Shown here one piece after another: positions 14,160 to 21,715 of a DNA stretch of 21,715 nt (the stretch's first letter is position 1; each line of letters opens with the position of its first letter). Source of the DNA: a virus; IMG/VR virus record IMGVR_UViG_3300020400_000052, positions 1-21,715 of that record; one strand, given 5' to 3'. Below the pieces are notes generated by a model, which did no database searches, was not told the origin of the DNA, and saw only the letters and a program-made list of their open reading frames with translations. The position numbers and the translations under genes were made by a program.

Positions 14160-15772
14160 TAATTATCCTGATAATTTGCAAACGAAGCTTGTTTGTTAAT
14201 AACTTGCCCTTGACCAGAAGATGTATTAGGTAGCGAACCCAAAGCTCTTTCTATAATTGGATTCAACTGTGTTAGTGCTGTCTTTATAAGGGCGTTTGCT
14301 TTGTCCACATCCAACGCAGATGAATGCCTAGAAATTAATTCTTCAAGAACTTTTGTCACGCCTTCAATAACTGATCTTCTTGTTCTATTTTTATCTATTT
14401 CGGCAGACGATGCGGCTTTTGCGTAGTCTAAAGCTAATCTTTCAGTTGCTGTTACTAATTGTATTGCTATTGCATCAGACGCTCTATCATCTTGAGTAAT
14501 TGCTCTCATTCTCTCAAATATTGATTTTTCTATTCCAGATTTAAACTTAGCTTCTTCAAGCGCAGCAGTGTATTTGTTTTCAATTTGTTTTGTTTCTAAC
14601 CCTAGCATCTTATCTTCTGCGGCTTGTTGAGCAACTTCTGCAAACCTTTCTTGTTGCCTTTGATCTACCAGGGACGTTCTTCTGTCTGCTTTCAGTTCGC
14701 TGTCTGCTTTAGCTTTTATGTTTTGAATTGTTTTACCAACGTCTGAAAAACCTAAATCTTGCTTACCACTTGCTATGCCTGCGCCTAATTGAATAATCGC
14801 TTGGTTAATCATGTCATCTTTGGTTTCTGCTTTTGCTTTTGTTTCGTATTCTTTAAACTCTGACTTTATAGCTTCGGCTCTATCTATTGCTCTTTGTGAT
14901 CGCTCTGCTCCCATGTTTTCAAGTCTTTCAAGCAAAGACCCGTAATCTGGTGTTTTCCCTATTTGTTTTGCAAGCTCTCGTTGTTGGCCTATAAACGTAT
15001 TAAACGCTCCAGTTTCTTCTGTTCTGTCAACTTCACCTAAATATTTTTCTGTAAGATTTTCAAGGTTGCCTTTTGTTACTAATCCTTTAAACGCATCTAC
15101 CGAACTGAGTAGATCTTTAGCGGTGCCACTTAACCCAGCATCAGGATTTGCACCAGGATTATTATCAGCAAGCACTGCACGCATAAAATCAGTATCAGTA
15201 AGATATGACGTTTGAGTTTTACTTGCGTCTGCGGCAATCGGTTTAGTCAGGCCGAGTTGGCTTGATCCTGACGGAAATAAATTTTGCGAATATAGCTCTG
15301 TTGCTTCTCCAGATTGCATTAATGCGTAAATTTCTTCGTCTGATAAACCTTGATTTTTTAATGTTTGAATTAAGTCGTTGGGATATGCAAATGATGTACC
15401 TCCACCAGCTTGCATTCTGTAAGGCATCATGCCACCGCCAGCAGCCATCATTGTTTGGCCTTGTCCCATCATAGGATCTTGGGACATCATGGGATCTTGA
15501 GGCATCATGGGATTTGGTGCGCCCATAGCGGCATTCATCAAAGGATCGGGATTAGGATTCAAAGATGCTATGCCTTGTTGAATAACCTGGTCAGTTACAG
15601 TTCCTTGAGGATTTTGCTGACTAGCTGCGTAATCAGCCCTCATTTTTTCTCGTCTTTGTATCTCTGATACAACCAAAAACTGAGGAATCTCTTCTGTAGG
15701 CATTTGTGCTAACTGAATTAAAGTCTCGTCTGGTGCGCCTTTTACATAGTCTTCTTTGTCAAGAATATTCAT
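14159..15772 (-). CDS. Marine-phage virion-associated protein with coiled coil (537 aa)
   Basis: The N-terminus (GAPDETLIQLAQMPTEEIPQ, then FLVVSEIQRREKMR) is one I recognise from proteins encoded among virion genes of uncultured marine phages, function unknown. Residues about 80-125 are rich in Met, Pro and Gly, including an 18-base tandem repeat encoding DPMM-x-Q, and contain RMQAGGG. From about 230 to 510 the protein is highly charged, rich in Ala, Glu, Lys and Gln, and probably forms long coiled coils. GAGAGG lies about 5 bases before the ATG. Its stop overlaps the start of the giant gene by one base, so the two are probably made together; it may be a partner or chaperone of the giant protein (inference). 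Confidence 0.7.
   Translation of the reverse strand: MNILDKEDYVKGAPDETLIQLAQMPTEEIPQFLVVSEIQRREKMRADYAASQQNPQGTVTDQVIQQGIASLNPNPDPLMNAAMGAPNPMMPQDPMMSQDPMMGQGQTMMAAGGGMMPYRMQAGGGTSFAYPNDLIQTLKNQGLSDEEIYALMQSGEATELYSQNLFPSGSSQLGLTKPIAADASKTQTSYLTDTDFMRAVLADNNPGANPDAGLSGTAKDLLSSVDAFKGLVTKGNLENLTEKYLGEVDRTEETGAFNTFIGQQRELAKQIGKTPDYGSLLERLENMGAERSQRAIDRAEAIKSEFKEYETKAKAETKDDMINQAIIQLGAGIASGKQDLGFSDVGKTIQNIKAKADSELKADRRTSLVDQRQQERFAEVAQQAAEDKMLGLETKQIENKYTAALEEAKFKSGIEKSIFERMRAITQDDRASDAIAIQLVTATERLALDYAKAASSAEIDKNRTRRSVIEGVTKVLEELISRHSSALDVDKANALIKTALTQLNPIIERALGSLPNTSSGQGQVINKQASFANYQDN
15467..15520. repeat. 18-bp tandem repeat, three copies
   Basis: Units start at 15467, 15485 and 15503 (CATCATAGGATCTTGGGA, CATCATGGGATCTTGAGG, CATCATGGGATTTGGTGC). 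On the minus strand they encode NPMMPQ, DPMMSQ and DPMMGQ in the 537-residue protein. They look like a recent in-frame expansion. Confidence 0.75.
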
Positions 15773-15773
15773 T

Positions 15774-16829
15774 CTAACCTCTCAATGCTCTATACAGACC
15801 TAATCCACCAATGCCAGCACCCAACGCTTGTTGCATGGCTGTCGGCCCACCGTACAATGATCTTGTTTGTTCTGGAGATACAGGCAATCCTTGCAACATC
15901 TGACTAAACAGATTAAGTTGTTGGACAGGATACGTTTTCTGTCTGAGGAAGTCTTCGTATCCCATGTCAAGAGATCTTTGATCCATGCCTCTTCTGATCT
16001 CACCAATACCGCCCAATGCTCCAAGTCTTTCAAGAGCCATTGCTTGGTCTGCCTTCCCTAGATCCGCTAACATTCTAGCCGCATCTAGTGACTGACCACG
16101 CATTGCCATATCTTGGCCTAGTCCAGCAAGCCCTAATCTAGCTCTTTGTTCCATCAATGCAGCATTCTGTTGCCTTGCCAACATACGTCTTTCGTCTTCT
16201 ATCTGCCTGCTTCTCCTGTCTGCCTCAATCCCTTGCATGGCTTGTTGATAAGCTGCTAGTCCGCCTTGTGCCTGAATGTCATCTAGTCTCTGCCCAAGAT
16301 TTCTCTCTCGCTCTGCTTGCATGATGGCTTCTCTATAACCACCTAAACCTCCTGCTTGAGCAGCTTGTCCTGCTAGTTGATTAGCCTGTATATCTGAGTC
16401 TCTTCTGGCCTCTCGCTTAGTTATATCAACGACTTGTTGCTGATACGGATTCATGTATCTGCCAACCATGTATGGGTTGGCTACACTGCCACCGTAGTAG
16501 CCACTTCTCTGGTACTCAGGCTGAAACGATCTAGCTATATCCATTCCTTGGCCTGTGGGCTGATACCCCACTTGAGTAGCTATATCTGTTGCAGATCCTA
16601 TCTGTGAGGGCGCACCCTGAACTGCTAACTGTGCAGTGCCTTCCTGCGCCAAACTCTCATAAGGATCAAAGTATGCTAGTCTTTGCCCAGGATAAGGGGC
16701 ATAAGGCTGTGTGGTTTCGTATAGCGTTCTTCCTAATAGCTCTTCGTAATAGGGTCTAGCGTACTCAGGGAGATTAGATTGAACTACCTCACTTCGAGTA
16801 GTGCTTGGCCCACTTGATCTACCGCCCAT
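15774..16829 (-). CDS. Marine-phage structural-type protein (351 aa)
   Basis: The protein opens MGGRSSGPSTTRSEVVQSNLP, then has EYARPYYEELLGR, a Tyr/Gly/Pro-rich part with PYMVGRYMNPYQQQVVD (about 118-134), and a long Arg/Gln/Ala-rich helical region (about 135-290) with repeated alanine and arginine pairs. The C-terminus is Gly/Leu-rich (QALGAGIGGLGLYRALRG). The YMNPYQQQVVD block is familiar from marine phage virion gene clusters; no activity is known to me. AAAAGGAC lies 7 bases before the ATG. The gene overlaps the GNAT-like gene by 11 bases at its start and is followed after one base by the 537-residue protein gene. Internal virion or tail component are both plausible. Confidence 0.65.
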   Translation of the reverse strand: MGGRSSGPSTTRSEVVQSNLPEYARPYYEELLGRTLYETTQPYAPYPGQRLAYFDPYESLAQEGTAQLAVQGAPSQIGSATDIATQVGYQPTGQGMDIARSFQPEYQRSGYYGGSVANPYMVGRYMNPYQQQVVDITKREARRDSDIQANQLAGQAAQAGGLGGYREAIMQAERERNLGQRLDDIQAQGGLAAYQQAMQGIEADRRSRQIEDERRMLARQQNAALMEQRARLGLAGLGQDMAMRGQSLDAARMLADLGKADQAMALERLGALGGIGEIRRGMDQRSLDMGYEDFLRQKTYPVQQLNLFSQMLQGLPVSPEQTRSLYGGPTAMQQALGAGIGGLGLYRALRG

Positions 16830-17322
16830 TGTTTATGTCCTTTTCGTAAAATACCGCTGTTTCCTCATAGCCAGCTTTCTTCATCCACTGGCTAAATCCT
16901 TTTCTACCCCAAAACTCCACACAATCGCACCCAGTTTCTTGTGCGTATTGTTCTAACTTATTGAGAACACAAGTAAAAATAGAAGTTTTGGTTTGATTTT
17001 CTATGCCCCCTGCAAACTGCACCGCTAAAGATAGTTTAGTTGGGTAGGGTATGAATTGAGTCGTTAAGACAGAAGTTATTTCTTGATCATCATCAAACGC
17101 TACCCACAACTGCTGATCGCCTGTCATTAAAGATTGATATAGATACTCAATGTTCCAACGCTCTTTTGATTTATCGACACCACCTTGCAAAAGTCTTTCT
17201 GCATCCTTCCAGACTGAATTAACAAAATTAGGGGGGACTAAAGTGACGGTGTACTCTGGCATACCGCTTTCTTCGTTTGACGCTAAATCAAAGCCTTCTA
17301 TTGGTTTGAGTTGTGCTTTCAT
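16819..17322 (-). CDS. GNAT-like phage protein
   Basis: The 167-residue protein has an alternating α/β layout with LWVAFDDDQEITSVLTTQF (central strands), a helix NKLEQYAQETGCDCVEFWGR, and the ending KGFSQWMKKAGYEETAVFYEK, which matches the final strand-helix-strand of GNAT acyltransferases. The C-D-x-V-E-x-x-GR-x-GW/F pattern is common in small proteins encoded beside phage virion genes, where substrate and activity are unknown. The ATG at 17322 has a strong Shine-Dalgarno (AAAGGAGGAG on the minus strand, 17333-17342) about 10 bases away, inside the upstream gene. The start overlaps that gene's stop by four bases and the 3' end overlaps the next gene by 11. It may acylate a virion component, or may be a degenerate GNAT with a structural role. 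Confidence 0.55.
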   Translation of the reverse strand: MKAQLKPIEGFDLASNEESGMPEYTVTLVPPNFVNSVWKDAERLLQGGVDKSKERWNIEYLYQSLMTGDQQLWVAFDDDQEITSVLTTQFIPYPTKLSLAVQFAGGIENQTKTSIFTCVLNKLEQYAQETGCDCVEFWGRKGFSQWMKKAGYEETAVFYEKDINNGR

Positions 17323-19208
17323 GCAGGTAAAACTCCTCCTTTAGGCAAAGGGGCTGGTTGTTGTGTCGTTGCTGTTCTTTCCATTCTAACTCTATCTAGC
17401 ATACCATCTAGTTCTTGAACGCCAGCATCGGTACTGCCATCTCCTAGACCTGATACCACATCAGCAGGGACAATGTACTCACCAGGAGAAGCCGCTAATC
17501 TTTGATTGTTACCAATCATACCCGGCACTAAATCATCCATGCCACCGCCTTGGCCTACGATTTCTCCCTCTTTTTGAGAACCTGGTACAATTTCTTCAAG
17601 GGTAACCTCTCTTAAAGCTCTAAATGCCTCCACTCCTAGCTCATCAATAAACATTTGGATAATTGCATCCGCTTCTTCCTCTTCAAGCTCTCCTCTAATT
17701 GCTTGTTGTGCAAGACTAATTAGTCTATCTGTTTTTTGATCTGGCATGTTTTTGGTTTCACCGCCCTCTGCCATAAAATTCATCGGGACACCGTATCTTC
17801 TTAGATACTCAAGACCATACTCATCATAGCCCTCTGGTAGATTAGCCAGCGGATCACCTTCTTTCGCTACTTCTGTAGCCTCTTCAGTTTTTGGCTCAAA
17901 TGCCTCAACTGCTTTTTTGACCTCATCTCCAGTTATATTGCCCACATTAAAGTCGAACATAATATCAGTAAGCCTTGGATCTGCTTTTGCTGTGTCAGAG
18001 AAAGGAGCTATGATTTGATCGAAGGGATCTTCGTCAGTGAAGTATTTAATCTCTGGCCCGAATCCAGCCATCCCTGTATATCCTAGCCTAGCATCTAGCT
18101 CTTCTGGAGTAATTGGCCTTCTGCCTCTAAGAGCTTGCTGTCTTGATGAAGGTGTACCTCCAAGACCTACAGGATCATAGGGCATACCGGGAACAAACTC
18201 TGGGAATCCGCTTGATGATACTGGTCTTGTTGTAGTGGTGGTAAATCTACCGCCTGCTTGCATTCTTTGAATAGAGTCATCCATTTCAACTAGACCATTA
18301 AACCTTCTTCTAAAGTCATTTGGATCAAGAGAAACGATGCCGCCAGCATTTGCGTACTGTGTACCGTAAGAGGAATAGTCTTGAGCAGGTGCAGGTGCAG
18401 GCATAGTGGTTCCTGGGAACACGTTCTGATCTATGATAGCTTGTGTCCTAGCTTCTTGATACTCTCTGTCAGCTTCACTAGCGGCACTCATTGCTTTCAT
18501 AGCTTCTCTTCTGTCTAGGTCAAGGTTAGTGCCTTCTCCTATGGCCGCCCCTACTAATGCTGATGGATCTGTTGCTAATTTAGCTATTCCATCTTTAGTC
18601 AGTAAAGCTCTAGCTCTATCTCCCATGCTCATCGGGTTTGATCCCAAGCCTTTAATAGACTCAGTTATTCCTCTGGCTTGTGCTGACGAAGCCGCTGTTT
18701 TAGTAAGATCAGCTATTTCCGTAGGAGAAAGTCTAGCTGCCTCTAATGAAGGCAATATGTCTTTTGCAGATTGTGTGGCTTTTGTAGCGGCATCTGCTCC
18801 TGCTTCCAGTGCTTTAGTGCTACTGCCTAGTAGGTTGCCCATAGCAGAGCCAATACCAAAGCCTGTAATACCTGATATTAAGCCTTTCTTCAGATCCCCT
18901 TCTGCGATTGCCGTTGCAAGACCTGACCCTATTGCGCCTGCTGCGGTTGAACCTAAAGTAAGCCCACCGATAGTTGCTCCTGTTAAAGCGGTGCTTCCCA
19001 AAACGCCACCCAGCAATGGAGCTAAGAATGGCAAGAATGCTTCTGGTTGTCCTGTCTGCGGATTAACTGTCAGAGATCCTGTAGGAGACAAAGAAGCCAG
19101 CCCTTGAACCTCAACAGGGTTCATATGAACTAGCATAGAATCCCCATACCGCCCTTGATTAGCTAATATGTCGGCTACGCCTTTCATTTGCATTGGTTGG
19201 TTTTGCAT
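17319..19208 (-). CDS. Gly/Ala-rich marine-phage virion-associated protein (629 aa)
   Basis: The N-terminus (GDSMLVHMNPVEVQGLASLS, then NPQTGQPEAFLPFLAPLLGG) and the C-terminus (GQGGGMDDLVPGMI, then SPGEYIVPADVVSGLGDGS) are signature blocks of a protein found among virion genes in many uncultured marine phages. Residues about 58-125 are Gly/Ala/Leu-rich and hydrophobic, compatible with membrane insertion. Mid-protein glycine motifs RMQAGGR and MAEGGE recur. These features fit a protein ejected with DNA or lining the tail, but no function is established. The ATG overlaps the upstream stop by one base (TAATG), with GGAG 8 bases before it. Confidence 0.7.
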   Translation of the reverse strand: MQNQPMQMKGVADILANQGRYGDSMLVHMNPVEVQGLASLSPTGSLTVNPQTGQPEAFLPFLAPLLGGVLGSTALTGATIGGLTLGSTAAGAIGSGLATAIAEGDLKKGLISGITGFGIGSAMGNLLGSSTKALEAGADAATKATQSAKDILPSLEAARLSPTEIADLTKTAASSAQARGITESIKGLGSNPMSMGDRARALLTKDGIAKLATDPSALVGAAIGEGTNLDLDRREAMKAMSAASEADREYQEARTQAIIDQNVFPGTTMPAPAPAQDYSSYGTQYANAGGIVSLDPNDFRRRFNGLVEMDDSIQRMQAGGRFTTTTTRPVSSSGFPEFVPGMPYDPVGLGGTPSSRQQALRGRRPITPEELDARLGYTGMAGFGPEIKYFTDEDPFDQIIAPFSDTAKADPRLTDIMFDFNVGNITGDEVKKAVEAFEPKTEEATEVAKEGDPLANLPEGYDEYGLEYLRRYGVPMNFMAEGGETKNMPDQKTDRLISLAQQAIRGELEEEEADAIIQMFIDELGVEAFRALREVTLEEIVPGSQKEGEIVGQGGGMDDLVPGMIGNNQRLAASPGEYIVPADVVSGLGDGSTDAGVQELDGMLDRVRMERTATTQQPAPLPKGGVLPA

Positions 19209-19537
19209 TAACTTGTCTCCACTCCGAATAGGTTGAAGCTGAAGTCACCGCTACTAGCATAGACTTTCACAACATCTGTTTGTGCTAAACAAATGCCGAT
19301 CACCACTGTCTTAGAGGTGGTTGCGGCTACATCTTCATCATAAAAAATAAACTGTTTGTTATCTGCCCCTGCGCCAGCAACATGTATGCTGACTCGGAAC
19401 GTACCCCCAGAACTACCACGATTACACGCAACCAGACTACTCACTGTCGTTTGAGTCAGATCTGGTGCTGTGTACAACGTAGTTGTAGTAGTAGCACTGG
19501 GAGCAACCTGCCCTAGAACCTTTATGACATCTGCCAC
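19208..19537 (-). CDS. Small β-rich virion-type protein (109 aa)
   Basis: The protein reads as alternating β strands: VIKVLGQVAPSATTTTTLYT, SSLVACNRG, TFRVSIHVAGAG, KQFIFYDEDV, KTVVIGICLAQTDVVKVYAS and FSFNLFGVE. The 'LYT.P...V.SL..CNR...TFRVS' layout is typical of small structural proteins in marine phages, possibly a tail or head decoration component. It starts with GTG at 19537, overlapping the preceding TAG by one base (TAGTG), so translation is likely coupled. Its stop overlaps the next ATG by one base. Confidence 0.65.
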   Translation of the reverse strand: MADVIKVLGQVAPSATTTTTLYTAPDLTQTTVSSLVACNRGSSGGTFRVSIHVAGAGADNKQFIFYDEDVAATTSKTVVIGICLAQTDVVKVYASSGDFSFNLFGVETS

Positions 19538-19734
19538 TAAGAAGCCCCCATCAAAAGGAACTGAAACCTACGCATAGCGAGGGACGTTGTCTTGTCGTCC
19601 CTTTTCTTTGCGGCATCAATGTCTGTATCTATCTGATCGAAAGCAAACTCAATGGTTCTTCTTGTGATTGCTTCGTTTTGATTGTCATAATCTGGCAATG
19701 GTACTGGTAAAGGATTTCTTCTAACTTCTGCCAT
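19537..19734 (-). CDS. Small hypothetical virion-cluster protein (65 aa)
   Basis: This 65-residue protein has a proline-rich N-terminus (RRNPLPVPLPDYD), an amphipathic helix (AITRRTIEFAFDQIDTDIDA) and the ending SLAMRRFQFLLMGAS. The final RR-x-QFL-x-MG is a pattern I have seen in small proteins beside phage tail genes, without known function. The ATG overlaps the preceding stop (TAATG) and follows GGAAGAAG. The stop overlaps the next gene by one base. Confidence 0.6.
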   Translation of the reverse strand: MAEVRRNPLPVPLPDYDNQNEAITRRTIEFAFDQIDTDIDAAKKRDDKTTSLAMRRFQFLLMGAS

Positions 19735-21584
19735 TATCTTCTTCCGTCTTGTCTCATTCCAAACCTAAACCCACCAAGCCTCCATCCGTATCCAGTTCCT
19801 GTAGATTCTAGCCTCAGAACGGTGTGCCTAGCTCTCGCTCTTATATTTGACTGTTTAGTAGTATTGGTAATTGTTGCTGTAGCTATCGAACTCGGTGTTT
19901 CTAAAGGAAAGTTGCTTCCTTTTATTGTCATATTCACAGAGGGAGTTGCGCTACCACTAAATGAAAAATCAGGGACAACTCTGTCAATCATCATAAAGTT
20001 TTGACCATCGCCAATCTCAAGATCGCCAGATTCTATAAAGGCTGTCATGGGCGAACCATCGTCATCGTATCCAACTTCATGGTTAAATATATAATTGTCA
20101 TCAGTGCTTGTAGTAACACTTGATGCTATTGGGCCATCTAACACACCACTGTCTAGCCAAGCACCTCTGCCTAGTGTCCCCACGGCCCACAGATTCTCAT
20201 TGTAATTATAGCTAACGTAATTAGTGATCTCTGTGTCGCCTGTCCCGACAGGATAAAACCAAATGATTTCTGAATATGTATTGTTCTCTGCGGCAAATAC
20301 TTTAAACGCCTGAGATACATTTAGATTCGATAAAACAAAGTCTTGCACTGAGCAAGGTATTTGTTGCACTGCACCGTTGTAAAGATAAAAGCCTGTCTTA
20401 TCCATGAAGTAAACATTTCCCCTTGCATTTACAGCGGCATTAGGTGAAATCATGGATACGTCTGAACTGATAGTTGTAAACTGAAACACAAAAGGTGCGC
20501 CAACAAATCTCATAGAATGAACCGACACATCAGTCCATATCAGTATTTCTTGCCTTGTTTGCAAAGCACCAACTATCTCACTTCCTGAGTTTATTCTTAC
20601 ACCGCCAGCGGTATTCGTGGCAGTTGGTGTCCAATCTGTAATACTTTGCTGATCTGAGAATCTTACAAATAAGGGATCTTGATCCGTAGATCCTATTGGG
20701 TTAGCACCAAAAGCGATAACATGCTGATCGTTGTCGCTGACTAAAACTTGGGCTGCAACTGTTGGGCAGTTAGATGCTCCTGCTAACGAGGCAATATTAA
20801 CGCCTCTCGTTGTCAAACCATTTGATTCGTCCCAATAAAATATGCCGCCATTTCTGACGTTAAACACAAGATCTTCACCAAAATTGTCTTGACTGAAAAG
20901 TCTTAGCTGTCCAGATACACTAAGAGCAGATCCGCTACCCCAGGTTCCATCTCCCCAAGGGTTTGCTCCCCAACCAGCCGCTGATACATAATCAGTCAAT
21001 CCTGTATTAATTTGATATGCGCCAAGTGTAGATCCACCGCCATTGCCGCTGTCACTTGAGTTAGCTGTAACAGTGTTGCCTGATGTATCTTTTGCCACGA
21101 TTGTAAAGGCATTTGCACTGGTGACGCTGGCTACTTGATATTCTTGATTGAGAACAGTAGCGTTAACATTACCACCTAAACTAGCCGCACCAGAAAAAGT
21201 TACAAAGTCATTTTGTACCGCACCGTGGCCTGTGTCAGTCACAGTGACCGTAGATGAACCATTCGTAGCGGAAAAGGTCACATCACCAGCAGATGTCGTA
21301 TTTCTGATTGGCGTTATATCGTTTGGAGCCACGCCTTCTATGACATAAAATTTTAAGTGTGTCCCTGCCCCGATATATTTAATTGCTTCAAGTGATGCCC
21401 AAGAAAACAAAGATCTGCACACACCGAGAAACGCTGTGGTGTTGAGCTTTGCCCACCCACCTATTTTTTCTGGTCTGCCTTTTCTGAATCTAATTTTATC
21501 AGAATCAAACCAACCAGAATCTGCTGTATATTCAGTTCCTTCCTTGTCTATACCTGGAGCGAACTGTATTTTTCGTAGCGGCAT
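19734..21584 (-). CDS. P22 gp10-like tail/packaged-DNA stabilisation candidate (616 aa)
   Basis: The N-terminus (MPLRKIQFAPGIDKEGTEYT, then GWFDSDKIRFRKGRPEKIGGW) is characteristic of phage proteins grouped with P22 gp10, which plugs the portal and builds the short-tail hub. The rest is β-rich with repeated FYVIEG-, IFYWDES- and FYLYNG-like strands, suggesting a β-propeller. Residues about 95-190 (from SAGDVTFSATNGSS to SGNGGGSTLGAY) are Thr/Ser/Gly-rich and look like an inserted Ig-like module. The C-terminus ends in YGWRLGGFRFGMRQDGRR. The ATG directly follows the upstream TAA with only a weak ribosome site. If the match is right, it supports a short-tailed virion. Confidence 0.6.
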   Translation of the reverse strand: MPLRKIQFAPGIDKEGTEYTADSGWFDSDKIRFRKGRPEKIGGWAKLNTTAFLGVCRSLFSWASLEAIKYIGAGTHLKFYVIEGVAPNDITPIRNTTSAGDVTFSATNGSSTVTVTDTGHGAVQNDFVTFSGAASLGGNVNATVLNQEYQVASVTSANAFTIVAKDTSGNTVTANSSDSGNGGGSTLGAYQINTGLTDYVSAAGWGANPWGDGTWGSGSALSVSGQLRLFSQDNFGEDLVFNVRNGGIFYWDESNGLTTRGVNIASLAGASNCPTVAAQVLVSDNDQHVIAFGANPIGSTDQDPLFVRFSDQQSITDWTPTATNTAGGVRINSGSEIVGALQTRQEILIWTDVSVHSMRFVGAPFVFQFTTISSDVSMISPNAAVNARGNVYFMDKTGFYLYNGAVQQIPCSVQDFVLSNLNVSQAFKVFAAENNTYSEIIWFYPVGTGDTEITNYVSYNYNENLWAVGTLGRGAWLDSGVLDGPIASSVTTSTDDNYIFNHEVGYDDDGSPMTAFIESGDLEIGDGQNFMMIDRVVPDFSFSGSATPSVNMTIKGSNFPLETPSSIATATITNTTKQSNIRARARHTVLRLESTGTGYGWRLGGFRFGMRQDGRR

Positions 21585-21715
21585 TTAGGGTCTTATCCCA
21601 GAAAGATTAGGTATAACTCCACCACCTACCCCATACAAGCCGCCTATACCCATGTTAAAAGGGTTAAATCCTCCTTGACGGATCTGATCTATTGCTGCTC
21701 TTTGCTCTGGAGTTA
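21585..21715 (-). CDS. C-terminus of an unidentified virion-cluster protein (partial)
   Basis: The minus-strand frame is open to the right edge and ends with TAA at 21585-21587, immediately before the next ATG. The visible 42 residues begin TPEQRAAIDQIRQGG, continue FNPFNMGIGGLYGVGGG and end VIPNLSGIRP. The Gly/Asn/Phe-rich ending resembles structural proteins of marine phages, but the fragment is too short to assign. Confidence 0.6.
   Translation of the reverse strand, partial: TPEQRAAIDQIRQGGFNPFNMGIGGLYGVGGGVIPNLSGIRP

Noticed and set aside
1-21715. tRNA genes, CRISPR arrays, insertion sequences, integrase or attachment sites
   Set aside because: None was seen: no transposase or integrase-like protein, no spaced direct repeats and no tRNA-like cloverleaf was recognised by eye.

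Overview
This window looks like a piece of a tailed-phage genome, most likely a short-tailed (podovirus-like) marine phage infecting an alphaproteobacterium. The evidence is that genes are packed with overlaps of 1-83 bases, there are no host housekeeping genes, and the only stretch without a recognised gene is about 127 bases. The recombination proteins and the late proteins are of types familiar from uncultured marine phages and alphaproteobacterial (pro)phages. The host and virion type are inferences; no terminase, portal or capsid gene lies in the window.

Left block (1-4160, plus strand): a compact early or middle operon for recombination and DNA metabolism. It holds a partial protein of an alphaproteobacterial-phage family next to an SSB-like protein with an acidic DDEIPF tail. 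Next come a NinB-like recombination protein, an exported thermonuclease-like protein, several very small proteins, and a YbcO-type (DUF1364) putative HNH/zinc nuclease. The block ends with a four-cysteine putative zinc-ribbon protein, a 59-residue hypothetical protein, a putative winged-helix protein and, last, a Mom-like DNA adenine hypermodification enzyme in visibly AT-richer DNA.

Junction (4161-4287): the two gene blocks converge here. The junction contains an 8-bp GC-rich hairpin (probable terminator) and an orphan strong Shine-Dalgarno sequence in front of micro-ORFs.

Right block (4288-21715, minus strand, reading right to left): a virion or late operon. In order of transcription it encodes the C-terminus of an unknown protein, a P22 gp10-like tail/stabilisation candidate, two small virion-type proteins, a 629-residue Gly/Ala-rich protein, a GNAT-like protein, two further virion-associated proteins (351 and 537 residues), a giant 3197-residue polyvalent protein, and a small Lys-rich HNH-like protein. 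Four junctions overlap by exactly one base (TAATG or TAGTG), which suggests coupled translation.

The most unusual content is the giant protein, which takes up about 44% of the window. It carries a zincin-like HEQIH motif, a block resembling the catalytic core of HhH-GPD DNA glycosylases (Lys and Asp spaced 19 residues apart, as in OGG1), a GNAT-like segment, a conserved block around RPGMHSGDRP, and a long helical C-terminal region resembling LPD38-type domains. Together with the Mom-like enzyme, this suggests a phage that modifies its own DNA and also delivers a large multi-enzyme protein into the host. All functions are read from sequence motifs and are not tested.
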